DNA of 64,000 bases, taken from NCBI RefSeq assembly GCF_001305575.3, contig NZ_CP012373.2:930001-994000 (forward strand). The letters run 5' to 3'. The notes under the pieces are model-generated. The model was not told the origin of the DNA and did not search any database. It was given only the letters and a program-made list of their open reading frames with translations. Origin of the DNA: Beggiatoa leptomitoformis (GTDB lineage: Bacteria > Pseudomonadota > Gammaproteobacteria > Beggiatoales > Beggiatoaceae). This document shows, piece after piece, positions 26,629-35,566 of this stretch (position 1 is its first letter; the number at the start of each line of letters is the position of its first letter). The position numbers and the translations under genes are program-made.

Positions 26629-27996
26629 ATGTCAAACCCGACTTCAAGTATCCCTACACAAACTAATTCTTATACCGCCATCATGGGCATGGGTAAAACG
26701 GGCGTATCTTGTGTTCATTTTCTGGTGAAACAAGGCATCCAACTGTATATTATGGATAATCGCGCCGAACCGCCTTATTTTAATACCTTACAACAAACCT
26801 ATCCGCAACTAACCTATTTAACAGGGCATTTTGACCCTGATATTCTCGCTAACGCACAAGAAATTATCATAAGCCCCGGTATTTCACTAGAAAACGAAGC
26901 ATTACAACTAGCGCGTCAAGCGGGAGTTCCCATTATTGGCGACATTGAATTATTTGCCCGCCATGTAACCGCCCCCGTTGTTGGGATTACAGGTTCTAAT
27001 GGAAAAAGCACCGTCACAACCATGCTGGGCGAAATGGCAAAACAAGCAGGACGCGCTGTGCAAGTGGGTGGTAATTTGGGACAACCTGCCCTCGATTTAC
27101 TCAGTACCGCCGCCGATTTATATGTTTTAGAATTATCCAGTTTTCAATTAGAAACAACACATTCATTACGTCCAAAAGTCGCGGTTGTACTCAATGTGTG
27201 TGCAGACCATTTAGACCGTTATGCAGACATGCAGGCTTATGCTGTTGCGAAACAACGTATTTATCAATATGCAGAAACTTGCGTTTTAAACGCAGATGAC
27301 CCCATTGTGATGGCAATGGCTCCTACAGATAAACCAATTATTACCTTTAGCTTACAAGCAGATAAAGGTGATTTTCGCGTCGCCACCTATCAAGGACAAG
27401 CGCATTTAGTCCGTGTTAAACAAGGGCAAATTATCCCGTTAATAGCCACAGCAGAGCTAGCCTTAAAAAGTGCCTTTATGCGTGCAAATGCACTAGCCGC
27501 ACTAGCGTTAGGCGAAGTCCTAGGATTACCGCTCGACTCAATGATACTCATCCTAAAAACCTTTAAAGGCTTACATCATCGTTGCGAATTAGTCACTACA
27601 ATCAATCAAGTGGAATGGTTTAACGACTCTAAGGGAACAAATATAGGCGCGTCTATTGCGGCTATTCAAGGGTTAGAAAACCCGAAAAAAATCATTTTGA
27701 TTGCAGGTGGCGATGGCAAGGGTGCAGATTTTAGCCCCTTAGCAGCCGTTGCCCATGAACACTTAAAAGCCTGCGTTTTAATTGGACGTGATGCACCATT
27801 AATTGAAATAGCCTTGCAAGGCATTATTCCCTTATCACATGCACACAGTTTAGAAGCCGCCGTAAAACAGTGCGCCGAGCTAGCAGACGCTGGGGATATT
27901 GTATTGTTATCGCCCGCCTGTGCGAGTTTAGATATGTTTAAAAATTACGAACACCGTGGACAAGTCTTTACTGATGCGGTTCATGGTTTAGTTTAA
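26629..27996 (+). CDS. murD: UDP-N-acetylmuramoylalanine-D-glutamate ligase
   Basis: MurD adds D-glutamate to UDP-MurNAc-L-Ala in the cytoplasmic stage of peptidoglycan synthesis. The N-terminal Rossmann-like domain (YTAIMGMGKTGVSCVHFL) is followed by the ATP-binding P loop GITGSNGKSTVTTM. The central region (LELSSFQLETTH, LNVCADHLDRY) and the C-terminal domain (WFNDSKGTNIGASIAA, LIAGGDGKG, LLSPACASLDMFKNYEHRG) complete the family signature. The ATG at 26578 would add 17 residues not typical of the family, so 26629 is chosen, giving 455 residues. It stands outside any division cluster, unlike the usual mur/fts operon position. Confidence 0.95.
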   Translation: MSNPTSSIPTQTNSYTAIMGMGKTGVSCVHFLVKQGIQLYIMDNRAEPPYFNTLQQTYPQLTYLTGHFDPDILANAQEIIISPGISLENEALQLARQAGVPIIGDIELFARHVTAPVVGITGSNGKSTVTTMLGEMAKQAGRAVQVGGNLGQPALDLLSTAADLYVLELSSFQLETTHSLRPKVAVVLNVCADHLDRYADMQAYAVAKQRIYQYAETCVLNADDPIVMAMAPTDKPIITFSLQADKGDFRVATYQGQAHLVRVKQGQIIPLIATAELALKSAFMRANALAALALGEVLGLPLDSMILILKTFKGLHHRCELVTTINQVEWFNDSKGTNIGASIAAIQGLENPKKIILIAGGDGKGADFSPLAAVAHEHLKACVLIGRDAPLIEIALQGIIPLSHAHSLEAAVKQCAELADAGDIVLLSPACASLDMFKNYEHRGQVFTDAVHGLV

Positions 27997-28031
27997 GCCC
28001 CAGTAGTGATAAACAAGACAGGACAAAGCAG

Positions 28032-28076
28032 ATTCCCCCGAATCGCCCCATTTATGGAAGGATTCGGGGGAATATT
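28032..28076 (+). terminator. strong hairpin after murD
   Basis: A perfect 13-bp stem ATTCCCCCGAATC / GATTCGGGGGAAT with a 16-nt loop is followed by ATTTCT. It lies 35 nt past the murD stop and is a likely terminator, convergent with the giant membrane protein gene. A degenerate copy of the REP-like palindrome (CCACCGCTTTCAGCAGTGC) lies at 28097-28115. Confidence 0.6.
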
Positions 28077-28182
28077 TCTATAGCACGCCCTAAAAACCAC
28101 CGCTTTCAGCAGTGCTATCTATTTTAAAAAACTATCTAAATCAAGATTCTCAACACTTAAAGACGAGAAAAATACTTTCTGT

Positions 28183-31100
28183 TTACCGCCACTCCGCCAA
28201 ATCAGCACGCATAATGCGAATTTTCTGCAACAACATTTCTCGTTTCAGATTAAAGAAAATCATACTCACCGTAATACCACCTCCTAATAAAATCAGAATA
28301 ATGGCTTTGCTTAAACGGTCTTCTGGGTAAAACTGCACGAGTTGTCCTAACACATTAATCATCAAAAATACGATACCTGCATACAAAAAAGCACGGGTAC
28401 GTAAAGCGATACCTAAAATAATTCCGCCCATACTTAAGCCTAACGCCAATATAAAAAAACTCAATTCAGGACGTAAAAACACATCCGTTGTTGCGCTGGT
28501 ATAAAGGACAGTTAAAGCAAGCAATCTCAAATTATGATTAATAGTCGTTCTTAACTCTTGCGTGTGAATATACGTCATTATCAACACAGTAATTGCCGCT
28601 GGGAGTACGTATAGTTGAACTAAATGCTGTTGCTGTGCTAATGCAGGTATCCAAAGATAAAGTGCGATATTTAATAAAATCATCGCTAAATAAAGCGGTA
28701 AAACCGTTTTCATCTGATTTTGCAAGAAAAAATAATAGACTGCTCCCGTAAATAATAATAACGTGATAGCGGTTGAATCGCTCACAGTCAATAAGGGAAC
28801 AAGCGCAATACAGGGCAACAACAGATTAAGTCTATCCAAGACTTTTAACTGAATGAAATAACGACTAAATAAACTACCATAAGCGGCAAGCATCAACGCA
28901 ACGCTGTCCCACAACGTTAATGAGCTAAATCCAAAAAGCGACATACGGCTATAAATGGCTAAAATTGTTATTAAAAATACAATGCCAATAAACTTCTCTG
29001 TTGGTTCTACCCTATACGCTTGCCAAAGCGCGATAAAAATCCCCCCCGTTAAAAATAATATTCCACTGTCAACGACTCCAAAAAGAGGCTGATTTACCAG
29101 TAAATTCGCAACCAACCCAACAGCCCATAAAACCAGCGTGCTAGCGGTTATAAAAGGAATTAACCATTCCAGTTTTAACTGATTAAACCAATTATCTTCC
29201 GTCGCTTTTAGCATAGGAAATAGTGTAAGTAGCACACACAACAGCACGGCATTTTGTAGCGCGTAATAAGGCAACACTGCCCACAACGTTGTTGCAGGAA
29301 GGAAAAACCAAAGCAGATGTAAGGCGACCAATCCCCCCAAAATCCCTACATTAAACCACGTTGTATCACGCTGCTGCCCACCAATAGTTAAGGCTATCCC
29401 ACTGATAATGCTAAATGTAATTAATTGCTGTGGCAAACTGACCGCCAATAAAAATAGACTAATGATTGCCATGATTAAAGTCAGAAATAACCATACTTCA
29501 CATTCTTTTATCCGATAGCCTAACTGTAATAATCCGAATAATAACAATGCCCATAAGGCAAAAATACTCGGCGCGGTCAGGACAAACAAGGTAACACTCA
29601 AACTATAAAACGTACCAAACAACGCAAGAAATAAAAGATGCGTAAATAAAGAACGATTATTCTCTGCATGACTTTGTTGTTGCAGTAACCAAAAATAGGC
29701 GGCGACAGTCAACATAATTTGCCATGCAATCTGTCCTGTTTGTAAAAAATTCACCACAGGTAATGCAAAGAGAACAAAGAAACTAAGCATAAATGTGATG
29801 GTTGGGTCAATCGCCCATAAAGCAAACAATCGGTTAAACCAAGGCAAACCGTAATAAGCCAAGCCCAACAAAACAAAAGGCAGTATTAACCAAGCAAATT
29901 CATTACCTTGTGGAAATAAAACTAACACAATCGCCAATAATTGCAACGGTAAGAAAATACCGCGCCAATGTAGCGCATCTTTTGCTAACCATTGAAAAAT
30001 AGGTAGTTGCGCGACAACCAAACCGCCAAAAACATACGCCAACCAGATTGAAGTCATTGGAAATTGCCACACTAACAAACTCAGCGCGTGCAACAAGACA
30101 TAAGCATATAATAAGGTTGCTGTATAATATAAAGGCTTATAATACAAATCACTAAAAACAGGGGATAAGCGTAATGGATACGTCACGCCGACTAAAGCGA
30201 CGGCAATGCCTAACAGAATGGTGAGAACTTGCGCAAGGTCTAAGGCAAATAGCGTGGGTAAGCCGATAAAACTTAATAAACTAATGGTAATCGTCAATAA
30301 TGCAGCATAACTCAATGCAATATAACGATAATATCTACCTAAAATCACAAAATAAAGCGTACTCAGTATAAAAATAGCGGTTAGTACCCCATCCCCAAGG
30401 TGTGGAAAAAGGAGCGCGTAACTTAAAGAAGCCCCTTGCACGCCAATCAATAAGAACAGCGTGCTATAAAACACCCATTGCATGGCTCGTGTGTATCCAC
30501 CACGTTGTCCGTACCCACCTTGCCAACAGAGTAACTGCGTGAGGCGTGGATGAAAAAATTGTAAGCCAATGAGTGCCGTTAACCACGCGCCCAAGGCATA
30601 GCAAGCCAAGAAGAAACAAAAAACCAGCGGTTGCACATCACTAAAAATCGGCACAAGCACTAATCCCAACCAGAACAAAACCGCAGGTAAAAGCCATAAT
30701 TGGCGCGTTTGCCCCGCCATTAATAAGGTAATAACCGCTTCTAAAACCAGTAACAAACTCCCTGTAGATAAAATGGAAAGGGGCAACAGCAAATAATGCA
30801 ATAATCCAAAAATACCAACGCCCCATAAAATTATCGTACTGATTTGGCAAGGCGGAATTAATAACGTAAAACGGTCTGCTGTGCGAGCTAAAGGCATCCC
30901 TAAGAATAACAATGGCTCTAAATGAATATCATGCACTAACAAGCGTTGTTGCAAGCGTTGTAATCCCCAAGTTACCCACCACAAAACCAATGTTACTAGC
31001 AACAAAGCGAGTAAATTCGTCTGTGGGAAGAACAACAACTTACTAACCACAACAACGCCCGTGATAAACAATAACCCGCTGTAAAAAAATGCCCTAACCC

Positions 31101-33249
31101 GCACAATCCAGCCAATACTCAATAATAAACTGGCAAATCCACTAGTAACCGCTAACGATAATAAAATATCGTGTGTATTAAGGCTGATAAAAATACTGAT
31201 TAAACCACTAAGTATGCCTGCCTGCATAAACCACACGGGGGCATAAGCGGGTTTAAGCCACTTAGAAAGACTAATAACCGTCCATATCAGGCTTAATAAC
31301 AAGAAAAGTAAGGTAAATTGTACAGATACGGTTAAGGTGGGTAATAATGGAAAATAAATGCCATTCAAAGTCACTGCACCAATAAACCCTAATGTTTTCA
31401 TATAAGGCGAAGTGTTTCTGCCTTTAGATAACAAGAAAATTAACAACGATGCGGACAAACTGGTGATTAACCCGATAACGCTAGGGTGAGCGTAGTACAA
31501 ACTCCAAGCCAATACACTGAATAATAAAACTAATAAGGTACGATACGTGATAACAATAAATCGTGGTGACTCACGGCGACAGGCTAAACGGTACAACTGC
31601 CACAAAGCGACAAATAACGGTACGCTGGCTAAAAAATGTTCATCAGGGGTGAAATGCACTAACACCACCTGCCAATACCAAACAACGCTTGCAGCAAGCA
31701 GTAAATACAGTGGCGATAACGTCAAATACCGCCAAACCATTGCCGCATACAGCCCAATGGCTAAAGATAAAGTCGGGATAAACCACGCGCTGGAGTAACT
31801 TAACACAATGGCAGTGACTGACAGGGCATAAATCAAAAACGTAAAATAATTAATAATAGTTTGTTTAAATTCATCACGATTCGCACAACTGTCCACATAA
31901 AATAACAACACACAAACCAACATCAACAAACCACCTGCATAACCCACAGGTAAGGTTAAACCACTGCTAACGGTCAAATGAACGAATGAAATCAACGCCG
32001 CATACAACAAACTGCCAACAGTAAAATACGTTAATAAATCGGCATCTAAAAATAAGGCTTTTAACCAACCCTGCGTAAAGCGTAAAAAAGCGTAACTTAA
32101 GCCCGCTAATAACAAAATATGTAAAACTGCCAAGAAATACCAAGAATTCATACTACTAACTAACGGTAATGCAAATTGTAAGCCCGCTAAAAATAAGAAT
32201 AAACGTGGATATTCTTTTAAAGACTGCCGTTCTAAACTACCGCTTGCAATTTTTAGGGCAAACAAAAATCCCCCCCACAAACCCACAGCACAGAGTGTTG
32301 CAACGGCTAATAATGCAAAGTTTCCATCACTAGTCATAAATAAACGCACAGCGGCGGCAAAATTTAGCGGAATTAAGAAAATCCCTAAAAAATTTAAAAC
32401 TTGATGGGAAATTAATAATTCAGGACGCTGGCGACGAATCTGATAAGCTCCCCATAAAATCAAGAGCGTATATAATGCCAAACAAAACAACACGGCTAAC
32501 CCGTTTGCAAATCCATCGGTATAAGCAACCAATAAACCAGAACCTGACACAAAACAAAAACCACCAACGAACCAGCCGATATTTTGCCAAATGAAAGGCA
32601 ATAAAATTTGACGTGTAAAGACCTGCAACCGATTGATTAATGATGGTGTTGTCGGAGTTGTTTTTGGAGAGGGTAATGGTTTTACAATGCGCGGTTTTAC
32701 AGTTGCTACGGTTTGTTTAATCACAACAGGATTAACACGGGGTTTAGGAATAACAACCGATGCAGGCAAAGTAACGGCGGGCGGTAAGGTAACAGGCGCA
32801 AGCGTATTGTCAAGTTCCTTAATTAAATCATCAATATGCTGAGTATTTGTCTGGGGCGACTCTGTCTCAAGCGTTGCTTGCTGCTCCCAACAAGGTGTTT
32901 GTTGTGGTCTTAATAATTGCCAAGCATCTGTTAGACGACGATTTTTTTCTATTTCATCAATATAATGATAATGGACAAGACTTTTACAACGTGCTTCAAT
33001 CTTCGTTAATAAGTCTTGATACTCAGCAGGCGTTACTCGCCATTGCTTATGATTGCTACGTAATTCAAAGTAGAACGTTAATAAGTCAAATAGTTCTCGT
33101 CGTTCAGGCGCAGTTTTCGGTTTTTCATTAACGCCTGATTTAGTGCTTGATTGCCAAAAAAAGGTAATCAGCCCTAATGGGATAGCAATTTGTATGGGTA
33201 ATAGCGAAAAGTAGAGGAAAATAAAGATAAATTTACAAAGCCATTGCAT
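28183..33249 (-). CDS. giant polytopic membrane protein, 1688 aa, unknown function
   Basis: Not recognised. It is one uninterrupted frame. A hydrophobic N-terminus (LCKFIFIFLYFSLLPIQIAIP) is followed by a soluble section. This is charged helices at 35-145 (ERRELFDLLTFYFELRSNHK) with a Pro/Val/Lys-rich linker (about 165-215; KPRIVKPLPSPKTTP). From about residue 220 to 1670 the sequence is almost continuous hydrophobic segments of 18-22 residues with very short polar turns, probably more than 40 membrane helices. No signature of permeases, polymerases or known channels is evident. Leu, aromatic and Trp content is high. The C-terminus is basic (KREMLLQKIRIMRADLAEWR). Long runs of helices suggest an internally duplicated architecture. 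It is flanked by hairpins and is monocistronic. Confidence 0.75.
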   Translation of the reverse strand: MQWLCKFIFIFLYFSLLPIQIAIPLGLITFFWQSSTKSGVNEKPKTAPERRELFDLLTFYFELRSNHKQWRVTPAEYQDLLTKIEARCKSLVHYHYIDEIEKNRRLTDAWQLLRPQQTPCWEQQATLETESPQTNTQHIDDLIKELDNTLAPVTLPPAVTLPASVVIPKPRVNPVVIKQTVATVKPRIVKPLPSPKTTPTTPSLINRLQVFTRQILLPFIWQNIGWFVGGFCFVSGSGLLVAYTDGFANGLAVLFCLALYTLLILWGAYQIRRQRPELLISHQVLNFLGIFLIPLNFAAAVRLFMTSDGNFALLAVATLCAVGLWGGFLFALKIASGSLERQSLKEYPRLFLFLAGLQFALPLVSSMNSWYFLAVLHILLLAGLSYAFLRFTQGWLKALFLDADLLTYFTVGSLLYAALISFVHLTVSSGLTLPVGYAGGLLMLVCVLLFYVDSCANRDEFKQTIINYFTFLIYALSVTAIVLSYSSAWFIPTLSLAIGLYAAMVWRYLTLSPLYLLLAASVVWYWQVVLVHFTPDEHFLASVPLFVALWQLYRLACRRESPRFIVITYRTLLVLLFSVLAWSLYYAHPSVIGLITSLSASLLIFLLSKGRNTSPYMKTLGFIGAVTLNGIYFPLLPTLTVSVQFTLLFLLLSLIWTVISLSKWLKPAYAPVWFMQAGILSGLISIFISLNTHDILLSLAVTSGFASLLLSIGWIVRVRAFFYSGLLFITGVVVVSKLLFFPQTNLLALLLVTLVLWWVTWGLQRLQQRLLVHDIHLEPLLFLGMPLARTADRFTLLIPPCQISTIILWGVGIFGLLHYLLLPLSILSTGSLLLVLEAVITLLMAGQTRQLWLLPAVLFWLGLVLVPIFSDVQPLVFCFFLACYALGAWLTALIGLQFFHPRLTQLLCWQGGYGQRGGYTRAMQWVFYSTLFLLIGVQGASLSYALLFPHLGDGVLTAIFILSTLYFVILGRYYRYIALSYAALLTITISLLSFIGLPTLFALDLAQVLTILLGIAVALVGVTYPLRLSPVFSDLYYKPLYYTATLLYAYVLLHALSLLVWQFPMTSIWLAYVFGGLVVAQLPIFQWLAKDALHWRGIFLPLQLLAIVLVLFPQGNEFAWLILPFVLLGLAYYGLPWFNRLFALWAIDPTITFMLSFFVLFALPVVNFLQTGQIAWQIMLTVAAYFWLLQQQSHAENNRSLFTHLLFLALFGTFYSLSVTLFVLTAPSIFALWALLLFGLLQLGYRIKECEVWLFLTLIMAIISLFLLAVSLPQQLITFSIISGIALTIGGQQRDTTWFNVGILGGLVALHLLWFFLPATTLWAVLPYYALQNAVLLCVLLTLFPMLKATEDNWFNQLKLEWLIPFITASTLVLWAVGLVANLLVNQPLFGVVDSGILFLTGGIFIALWQAYRVEPTEKFIGIVFLITILAIYSRMSLFGFSSLTLWDSVALMLAAYGSLFSRYFIQLKVLDRLNLLLPCIALVPLLTVSDSTAITLLLFTGAVYYFFLQNQMKTVLPLYLAMILLNIALYLWIPALAQQQHLVQLYVLPAAITVLIMTYIHTQELRTTINHNLRLLALTVLYTSATTDVFLRPELSFFILALGLSMGGIILGIALRTRAFLYAGIVFLMINVLGQLVQFYPEDRLSKAIILILLGGGITVSMIFFNLKREMLLQKIRIMRADLAEWR

Positions 33250-33343
33250 GATGATTCACCATTGTGAATGCGGTTCAATCGGGAAAGGTTTTTATTAGAC
33301 GGTTTGCAAAAAAAGCAATTATGGCGTGCGTTAGTATTGCTAC

Positions 33344-33372
33344 GGACAGCACTGCTTAAAGCTGTGTTATCC
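33344..33372. repeat. REP-like palindrome copy
   Basis: GGACAGCACTGCT, a three-base loop, then AGCTGTGTTATCC: an imperfect copy of the dispersed palindrome family. It lies about 95 nt upstream of the giant protein start and downstream of pspA. Confidence 0.5.
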
Positions 33373-33401
33373 GTTGTTTATCTGTTGCAATCTAAACTGG
33401 T

Positions 33402-33435
33402 TATAAACCCCCTTCATTGATGAAGAGGGTTTATA
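33402..33435 (-). terminator. hairpin after pspA
   Basis: 15-bp arms TATAAACCCCCTTCA / TGAAGAGGGTTTATA pair with one mismatch around a TTGA loop. It begins 24 nt beyond the pspA stop. No T tract follows on the minus strand, so a terminator role is only moderately supported. Confidence 0.45.
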
Positions 33436-33458
33436 GCGAGAATAACGTATTTAATGGC

Positions 33459-34133
33459 TTATTTTTGTTGAATTTTAATTTTTAATTCTGCCATTAATGT
33501 ATCCACTTCTTGAGTAGATTCTAACTTAGCGAATTCTTTATCTAACTCGCTTTGTGTGTCGTCAACCTCTGCCATTGCCTCGCTGTAGGCTTCCATTTCG
33601 CCGATACGGTCTTCTAAGCGGTCAAAACGGCTTTGTGTGTCTAACCCTTGTTGAAAACGGTCTAGGGTTTTGCCCATTTGTTGGCGGGCTTGTGCTGCCC
33701 GTTGGCGTGCAACTAACGCGCCTTGTTTACGTTTGGTTTCTTCAACCTTGTTTTCTAATTGACGCAGTTGATTTTTTAACCGTTCACTAGTAGTTTTTGC
33801 CGTTTGCCAAGCGGGTTCTAAATTACGAATAACATTATCAATTTCTGTTTTCCGTTGTAATGCAGAACGGGCTAAATCTTCTTTATAGGCGCGCAGTGCG
33901 GTTTCTGCTTTATTTTGCCACTCGGCAGATTGGGCTTTCTGCTGTTCTAGTTCACGCAACAATTGTTTTTCACTTGCAATAGCATGAACAACGCCATCTT
34001 TAGCGGAGGCAATTTGCTCCTCCATTTCCCGAATCAGTTGTTTAATCATCCGCTCAGGGTCTTCAACTTTATCCAGTAAATCGTTGACGTTGGCGTTTAA
34101 AATGTCATTTACCCGACGAAAAATGCTAAACAT
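33459..34133 (-). CDS. pspA: phage-shock protein A / IM30 family
   Basis: This is a 224-residue, entirely coiled-coil protein. The amphipathic N-terminal helix MFSIFRRVNDILNANVNDLL is followed by LDKVEDPERMIKQLIREMEE, the family's most conserved segment. A long hairpin of helices and the C-terminal helix QSELDKEFAKLESTQEVD follow. PspA polymerises on damaged inner membranes to preserve the proton gradient. No pspF, pspB or pspC lies alongside, so the E. coli sigma54/PspF circuit is unlikely here. The upstream region instead has a sigma70-type promoter bracketed by two matching palindromes. The ATG has TCCTCC-complement GGAGGA just upstream. Confidence 0.92.
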   Translation of the reverse strand: MFSIFRRVNDILNANVNDLLDKVEDPERMIKQLIREMEEQIASAKDGVVHAIASEKQLLRELEQQKAQSAEWQNKAETALRAYKEDLARSALQRKTEIDNVIRNLEPAWQTAKTTSERLKNQLRQLENKVEETKRKQGALVARQRAAQARQQMGKTLDRFQQGLDTQSRFDRLEDRIGEMEAYSEAMAEVDDTQSELDKEFAKLESTQEVDTLMAELKIKIQQK

Positions 34134-34166
34134 AATATCCTCCGTATCGCACGTATTGTGCTTTAA

Positions 34167-34181
34167 TTAAACAGTGTTCAA
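34167..34181 (-). promoter_or_regulatory. operator-like palindrome at the pspA start site
   Basis: TTAAACAGTGTTCAA, one base short of a perfect palindrome around a central G, overlaps the predicted transcription start. It matches the site at 34228-34242, 61 bp away centre to centre. Confidence 0.6.
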
Positions 34182-34185
34182 TTTA

Positions 34186-34213
34186 AGTATGTACAAAAAA
34201 CGCATTTAGTCAA
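34186..34213 (-). promoter_or_regulatory. predicted sigma70-type promoter of pspA
   Basis: Read on the minus strand, TTGACT (34213-34208) is separated by 16 nt from CATACT (34191-34186). The start would fall near 34179, inside the downstream palindrome. No GG-N10-GC sigma54 pair was seen nearby. Confidence 0.5.
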
Positions 34214-34227
34214 ACTATAGCACAAAA

Positions 34228-34242
34228 TTGAACAGTGTTCAA
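34228..34242 (-). promoter_or_regulatory. second operator-like palindrome upstream of pspA
   Basis: TTGAACAGTGTTCAA is a perfect 15-bp palindrome around a central G, about 50-63 nt upstream of the predicted start. Two like-sequence sites bracketing one promoter suggest binding by a dimeric repressor; the protein is not identified. Confidence 0.6.
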
Positions 34243-34357
34243 AAAAATTTAGTACGTTGATATTTTAATTAAGCAACAGATAACGTTGCTCAACGCGGCG
34301 GTATTTATGTTATTTTTGCGCGTGGATTATTAAGCATTAATAAAATTTTTCTAAATA

Positions 34358-34463
34358 ACCTGAGTTCGGGATAAGAAATAGGGAAAAATTAATAAATTTA
34401 ATTGGTTTATCTCGTTCCCACGCTCCAGCGTGGGAACGAGAATTTCTTATCCCGAACTCAGGT
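34358..34463. mobile_element. 106-bp MITE-like element, copy 1
   Basis: 22-bp perfect terminal inverted repeats begin ACCTGAGTTCGGGATAAG. The core contains a 30-bp palindrome at 34411-34440 (CTCGTTCCCACGCT, CC, then its complement). The direct repeat TAAATA flanks both ends, consistent with a target-site duplication. A copy differing at one base lies at 50608-50713. There is no coding capacity, so it would be moved by a transposase encoded elsewhere. Confidence 0.85.
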
Positions 34464-34598
34464 TAAATAATGTTGGTTATGTTTCAATAAAGGGGTACTA
34501 AAAAAGTAAGAATGCGTCATTTTCCTGATTCAGACAGGTTTTAAGCAACTATCAAGATACTCATTAGATTCACCAATTAACCGCAAAAGACGTGGATT

Positions 34599-35537
34599 AT
34601 GGAAGAAATTGCAGCATTAATTTTAAAATCAGGCAGGGCGGGCGTAGAGTTAGCATTATTTGTTCTATTACCCGTTATGGTTGTTATGTTGACGCTTATG
34701 CGTTTGTTAGAAGCAGAAAATATTTTGGACCGCATTGTGAATTGGATTACGCCAATTTTTCGTCCATTAGGTATTCCGGGATTGGGTATTTTCGCGCTAA
34801 TTCAAACGCTATTTGTGAGTTTTGCCGCGCCACTCGCCACGTTAGCGATGATGGATAAAAGTGGTACATCGCGCCGCCATATTGCCGCAACATTAGCAAT
34901 GGTGTTTACCGTTGCCCAAGCGAATGTCACTTTTCCAATGGCAACCTTAGGCTTACATGTTGGAACAACAATTCTCGTATCACTTATCGCAGGTTTATTA
35001 AGTGCCACAGTAACGTATCATGTATTTGCACGTCATTTACCCAATGAATCAGAACCACCAGAACCTGCATTAAACCACCCACAAGCGGCAAATGTGAAAG
35101 GGGTTTTACACGTTATTAATCGTGCTGGACGAGAAGCCTTTGAAATTGCGATTGCTTCTATTCCTATGTTAATTCTAGCATTATTATTGGTAAATAGTTT
35201 GCAAGCCATTGGAATTATGGGGTGGTTAGAAACACTTTTAGCACCTGTTTTTGCGTGGTTTAACTATCCAAGTGCTTCTGTCTTATTGATTATTACCAAG
35301 TATATTGCAGGTGGGACGGCAATGATGGGGGTTAGTGCGGACGCATTACAACACGGCACAATCACCATTGTAGAATTTAACCGCATGGCAGGTTTACTAA
35401 TCAGTCCCTTTGATGTTGCGGGGGTTGCGATTTTAATATCTGCAGGACCGCACGTTGCTTCCGTCTTAAAACCTGCGGCGTATGGGGCAATTGTAGGCAC
35501 GTTGATAAAAATGATTTTGCATGGGCTTTTGTTTTAA
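34599..35537 (+). CDS. nucleoside-recognition (Gate) domain membrane protein
   Basis: This is a 312-residue integral membrane protein with about eight helices and two Gate domains. The N-terminal one is GRAGVELALFVLLPVMVVML, followed by ENILDRIVNWITPIFRPLGIPG. The C-terminal one is NRAGREAFEIAIASIPMLIL, with LETLLAPVFAWFNYPSASVL. The segment GGTAMMGVSADALQHG and the DVAGVAILISAGPHVASVLKP ending are also family-like. Related proteins (SpmA/SpmB-like and NupC gate) move nucleosides or act in unknown transport. A soluble stretch (NESEPPEPALNHPQAANV) separates the halves. It is convergent with the 35557 kinase, and a shared hairpin covers both 3' ends. Confidence 0.85.
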   Translation: MEEIAALILKSGRAGVELALFVLLPVMVVMLTLMRLLEAENILDRIVNWITPIFRPLGIPGLGIFALIQTLFVSFAAPLATLAMMDKSGTSRRHIAATLAMVFTVAQANVTFPMATLGLHVGTTILVSLIAGLLSATVTYHVFARHLPNESEPPEPALNHPQAANVKGVLHVINRAGREAFEIAIASIPMLILALLLVNSLQAIGIMGWLETLLAPVFAWFNYPSASVLLIITKYIAGGTAMMGVSADALQHGTITIVEFNRMAGLLISPFDVAGVAILISAGPHVASVLKPAAYGAIVGTLIKMILHGLLF

Positions 35538-35548
35538 AAGGGTTTTAG

Positions 35549-35566
35549 GTGCGAATTTATTCGCAC
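35549..35566. terminator. shared hairpin overlapping a convergent stop codon
   Basis: A perfect 7-bp stem GTGCGAA / TTCGCAC with a TTTA loop lies between the two convergent genes. It includes the last codons (KCE-stop) of the kinase on the minus strand. It belongs to the GCGAATAAATTCGC family also at 23907-23956. Confidence 0.55.

Noticed and set aside
34358-34463. Internal palindrome as a stand-alone terminator of pspA
   Set aside because: It lies upstream of pspA, is the core of the MITE, and is not followed by a T run.
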